Of a stretch of DNA of 64,000 nt, positions 61,111 through 64,000 are shown one piece after another (the first letter of the stretch is position 1; every line of letters begins with the position of its first letter). The DNA lies in NCBI GenBank assembly GCA_046349615.1, contig JAXMBZ010000003.1:186001-250000 (forward strand). The letters are read 5' to 3'. A program made the position numbers and the translations under genes. Source of the DNA: JADJNY01 sp046349615. GTDB taxonomy: Bacteria; Planctomycetota; UBA1135; GCA-002686595. Under the pieces are notes generated by a model that was not told the DNA's origin, made no database searches, and saw only the letters and a list, made by a program, of their open reading frames with translations.

Positions 61111-62433
61111 ATGCAGAAGCAATCGGTCCACGAGCTCGACGCCGCCGCCGTCCGCGCCAAAGAGAAGGAGTACCTCTGGCCGTCGCTCGTCCACTACTAC
61201 CAAGAGCCGATCGTGCCCGTCTCCGCGTCGATGCGGCGCGTCAAGGACGTCACGGGCAAGGAGTACCTCGACTTCTTCGGCGGCATCCTCACCGTCAGCG
61301 TCGGTCACGCGCACCCCAAGGTGAACGCGGCACTGCACGCGCAGATCGACACGCTGGGCCACATCTCGACGCTCTACCCGACGATCCCCGCGGTCGAGCT
61401 CGCCGAGACGCTCGCGCGCATCACGCCGGGTCGCCTGCAGAAGAGCTACTTCCTCGCGTCGGGCACGGAAGCCGACGAGACTGCCGTGATGCTCGCGCAG
61501 GTGTTCACGGGCTCGATGGAGCTGATCGCGCTGCGCCACGGCTACTCGGGCCGCTCCGCGATGGCGCTGTCGCTCGTCGGCCACTCGAGCTACCGCGCGG
61601 TGCCGCAGCAGATCGCGGGCATCAAGCACGCGCTCGCGCCGTACTGCTACCGCTGCCCGCTCGGGCTCACGTATCCGAACTGCGGCGTGCGCTGCGCGAC
61701 GGACCTCAAGGAGCTGATCCAGTCGACGACGACCGGCAAGGTCGCGGGCCTGCTCGCCGAGCCGATCCAAGGCGTCGGCGGCTTCGTCGTGCCGCCGCCG
61801 GAGTACTTCAAGATCGCCGTCGAGATCGTGAAGGAGCACGGCGGGCTCTTCATCTGCGACGAAGTGCAGACCGCGTTCGGCCGCACCGGCAAGCACTGGT
61901 TCGGCATCGAGCACTGGGGCGTCGAGCCCGACATCATGACGATGGCGAAGGGCGTCGCGAACGGGATGCCGCTCGCCGTCTGCATCGCGACGCCGGAGAT
62001 CGCGGACAGCTTCAAGAAGAGCCAGATCTCGACCTTCGGCGGCAACCCGATGTCGTGCGCGGCCGCGAACGCGACGCTCGGCGTGATCGAGGACGAACGC
62101 CTCGCCGACAACGCCGAGAAGCAGGGCGCGAAGCTGATGGACGGCCTGAAGAAGCTGCAGAAGAAGTACGCGAAGGTCGTCGGCGACGTGCGCGGCAAGG
62201 GCCTGATGATCGGCGTCGAGTTCGTCGTCGACGAGCTCCACGGCGACCGCACGCCCAACGCGCCGATCTGCAACAAGGTCTTCGAGGAGACGAAGAAGCG
62301 CGGCCTGCTCGTCGGCAAGGGCGGCATGTTCGGCAACGTGTTCCGCGTCGCGCCGCCGCTCTCCGTGACGAGCGACGAGATCGACGAGGGCCTCGCGAAG
62401 ATCGGCGAAGCGTTCGCGGCCGCGCTCGCGTGA
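61111..62433 (+). CDS. class III aminotransferase (beta-alanine/AGXT2-type)
   Basis: A 440-residue PLP enzyme. The PLP lysine is in IMTMAKGVANGMPL, with ICDEVQTAFGRTGKHW upstream and STFGGNPMSCAAANATL after. Conserved blocks such as FLASGTEADETAVMLAQ and LRHGYSGRSAMALSLV resemble the AGXT2/beta-alanine transaminase group. Four cysteines cluster in YCYRCPLGLTYPNCGVRC (about 174-191), reminiscent of the iron-sulfur cysteines of GABA transaminases. With the PreT-like gene 13 bp downstream it may deaminate beta-alanine from pyrimidine breakdown. Confidence 0.85.
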   Translation: MQKQSVHELDAAAVRAKEKEYLWPSLVHYYQEPIVPVSASMRRVKDVTGKEYLDFFGGILTVSVGHAHPKVNAALHAQIDTLGHISTLYPTIPAVELAETLARITPGRLQKSYFLASGTEADETAVMLAQVFTGSMELIALRHGYSGRSAMALSLVGHSSYRAVPQQIAGIKHALAPYCYRCPLGLTYPNCGVRCATDLKELIQSTTTGKVAGLLAEPIQGVGGFVVPPPEYFKIAVEIVKEHGGLFICDEVQTAFGRTGKHWFGIEHWGVEPDIMTMAKGVANGMPLAVCIATPEIADSFKKSQISTFGGNPMSCAAANATLGVIEDERLADNAEKQGAKLMDGLKKLQKKYAKVVGDVRGKGLMIGVEFVVDELHGDRTPNAPICNKVFEETKKRGLLVGKGGMFGNVFRVAPPLSVTSDEIDEGLAKIGEAFAAALA

Positions 62434-62446
62434 TCGAGGGCCCGCG

Positions 62447-63775
62447 ATGAGCTCCGCGCCGCACCCGCTCCCCGCCGGACGCCTCGAGGAGCAGTTCGCC
62501 GACAAGGCGCCGCTCCTCACGTCCTCCGAGGCGCTCGCGGAGGCGTCGCGCTGTCTCTACTGCTTCGACGCGCCGTGCATGCGCGCGTGCCCGACGCACA
62601 TCGACGTCGCGACGTTCATCCGCAAGCTCGGCAGCGGCAACGTGAAGGGCTCCGCGCGCACGATCCTCGACGCGAACCTGCTCGGCGCGTCGTGCTCGCG
62701 CGCGTGCCCCGTCGAGGTCCTGTGCGAAGGCGCGTGCGTCTACACGGGCTGGGGCCGCAAACCGATCGCGATCGGGCGGCTCCAACGCTTCGCGATGGCG
62801 CACGGCGCGTCGGCGGAGCTCCTCCCGCGCGCGCCGAAGAGCGGCAGGAGCGTCGGCCTCGTCGGCGCGGGCCCCGCGTCGCTCGCGTGCGCGGCGAAGC
62901 TCGTGCTGCTCGGCCACGACGCGGTCGTCTACGAGAAGGGCGCGCTCCCCGGCGGCCTCGACGTGACCGGCATCGCGCCGTACAAGCTCGACGCGAAGAG
63001 CGCGCTCGACGAAGTGCGCTTCCTGCTCGCACTCGGCGTCGAGTTGCGCACGCAGGTCGAGGTCGGCAAGGACGTGCAGGCCGCCGAACTCCTCGCGAAA
63101 CACGACGCGCTCTTCCTCGGCCCCGGTCTCGGCGCGGACAGCCGCCTCGCGATCCCCGGCGCGAACGGCGCGGGCGTCTTCGGCGCGGTCGAATGGATCG
63201 CGCGCATGAAGCTCGATCCGAAGCACTCGCTCGACGGCGTGACGAGCGCGGCGGTGCTCGGCGGCGGCAACACGGCGCTCGACGTCGTGCGCGAGTTGGC
63301 GCAGCTCGGCGTCCCGCACGTGCGCCTCGTCTACCGGCGCGGCGAGACGGAGCTCCCCGCCTACGCGCACGAATGGAGCGCCGCGAAGAAGGAGGGCGTG
63401 CAGCTCGTCCCGAACGCCGTCGCGACGGAGATCGTGCTCGAAGGAGGCCGCGTGAAGGCGCTGAAGCTCGCGCGCGCGCAGGACGGCAAGCCGACGAACG
63501 CCGCGCTCGCGCCGATCGACGCCGACCTCGTCGTCTTCGCGATCGGACAAGCGCGCCTCGCCGAGTTCGCCGCGCGCTTCCCGAACGTCCGCACGACGAA
63601 GGAAGGCCGCATCGAGACCGACGCGACGGGCCGCACCGCGAACCCGCGCATCTGGGCCGGCGGCGACGCTCGCAACGGCGGCATGGAGGTCGTCAACGCC
63701 GTCGCCGAAGGCCAGGACGCCGCGCGCGCGATCGACGCGGAGCTGCGCGCGGGCCGCGTGGTGCGCCCGCGCTGA
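62447..63775 (+). CDS. preT: PreT-like NAD(P)-dependent oxidoreductase subunit (dihydropyrimidine dehydrogenase subunit A type)
   Basis: A 442-residue flavoprotein. The N-terminal Cys cluster CLYCFDAPCMRACPTHID and SCSRACPVEVLCEGACVY binds two [4Fe-4S] groups; FAD binds at GLVGAGPASLACAAKL and NADPH at AAVLGGGNTALDVVREL. Such proteins are the small subunit of glutamate synthase-like enzymes, or PreT of dihydropyrimidine dehydrogenase. The aminotransferase and HydA in the window support pyrimidine reduction, but the PreA partner is not seen. GltD-like activity is the alternative. Confidence 0.82.
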   Translation: MSSAPHPLPAGRLEEQFADKAPLLTSSEALAEASRCLYCFDAPCMRACPTHIDVATFIRKLGSGNVKGSARTILDANLLGASCSRACPVEVLCEGACVYTGWGRKPIAIGRLQRFAMAHGASAELLPRAPKSGRSVGLVGAGPASLACAAKLVLLGHDAVVYEKGALPGGLDVTGIAPYKLDAKSALDEVRFLLALGVELRTQVEVGKDVQAAELLAKHDALFLGPGLGADSRLAIPGANGAGVFGAVEWIARMKLDPKHSLDGVTSAAVLGGGNTALDVVRELAQLGVPHVRLVYRRGETELPAYAHEWSAAKKEGVQLVPNAVATEIVLEGGRVKALKLARAQDGKPTNAALAPIDADLVVFAIGQARLAEFAARFPNVRTTKEGRIETDATGRTANPRIWAGGDARNGGMEVVNAVAEGQDAARAIDAELRAGRVVRPR

Positions 63776-63872
63776 CGCAGAGACCGCGCACGCGGCCGTG
63801 GTGAAGGACCCGCCTGCACCTCGGGAGCCGTGCGCCGTGCGGCTCTGGGGCGATGTCTGCTGTCCTGCCTGC

Positions 63873-64000
63873 ATGGCCAAGAAAGCACGCAGACTCGCCC
63901 GCCCGAGCGAATTCGATGTCGTGATCGAGCGCGATGCCGCGGGGTGGTACGTCGGGTCTGTTCCGGCGCTGCGCGGATGCCACACCCAGGCTCGTTCGCT
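63873..64000 (+). CDS. HicB-like antitoxin (partial, runs off the right edge)
   Basis: About 42 residues are visible, with FDVVIERDAAGWYVGSVPAL and RGCHTQARS. The pattern of a beta-strand, xGWYVGxVPxLxGCHTQ, is the HicB fold start, in which HicB neutralises the HicA mRNA interferase. HicA was not found upstream; it may lie beyond the edge. The ATG has no strong ribosome site. Confidence 0.7.
   Translation, partial: MAKKARRLARPSEFDVVIERDAAGWYVGSVPALRGCHTQARS

Noticed and set aside
1..64000. tRNA, rRNA, CRISPR array, transposase or prophage genes
   Set aside because: No conserved T-loop, ribosomal RNA, regularly spaced repeat, DDE transposase or integrase signature was noticed on either strand.

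Overview
The window is a very GC-rich bacterial chromosome segment with dense coding on both strands and no rRNA, tRNA, CRISPR array or recognisable insertion sequence. Several features point to a planctomycete-like lineage (inference): an ECF sigma factor next to a Ser/Thr kinase carrying tetratricopeptide repeats, a DUF1080 sugar hydrolase-like secreted protein, a divergent GspK plus lipoprotein secretin, large Ig-like and sialidase-fold secreted proteins, and many secreted TPR proteins. Genes belong to ordinary housekeeping operons separated by secreted proteins of unknown role.

Layout. 1-3776: partial organophosphate-type MFS transporter, a membrane TPR protein, a decayed C-terminal copy of that TPR gene, an HAD-like hydrolase and a cysteine-synthase-like enzyme. 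3777-4796: about 1 kb without a convincing gene, holding a promoter, a cyclic-di-GMP-I riboswitch, a series of strong hairpins and an intrinsic terminator with a seven-T tract; this is the most unusual stretch. 4797-10914 (minus): FliA/WhiG sigma factor, then purA-uppS-cdsA-phoH-ybeY. 11098-17695: SEC-C protein, secreted hypothetical, GspK, DUF1080 protein, secretin and a small secreted protein. 18128-21575 (minus): lipoprotein, rpsO and pnp. 21772-27420: huge Ig-like lipoprotein and a CehA/McbA-type protein. 27531-32378: two paralogous TPR exported proteins and a protein with an HHDTDG motif.

32456-39120 is a polyphosphate module: Ppx/GppA, PPK1, a CHAD-domain protein and a SixA phosphatase, followed by a REC-GAF-HD-GYP regulator. 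The HD-GYP protein should destroy cyclic-di-GMP, the ligand of the riboswitch at 3969-4065. 39311-43476: PFL/UPF0210 protein and a sialidase-fold secreted protein. 43654-47860 looks like an accessory island: a DUF4143 ATPase, a Clp-N/AAA protein that has lost key catalytic residues, a methyltransferase and a DUF433/DUF5615 toxin-antitoxin pair; two near-identical 48-52 bp palindromes bracket the Clp-like gene. 47974-63775: dihydropyrimidinase, outer-membrane barrel plus AmtB, ECF sigma plus kinase, malate synthase, PEP synthase, a class III aminotransferase and a PreT-like oxidoreductase (carbon re-assimilation and reductive pyrimidine breakdown). A HicB-like gene runs off the right edge.
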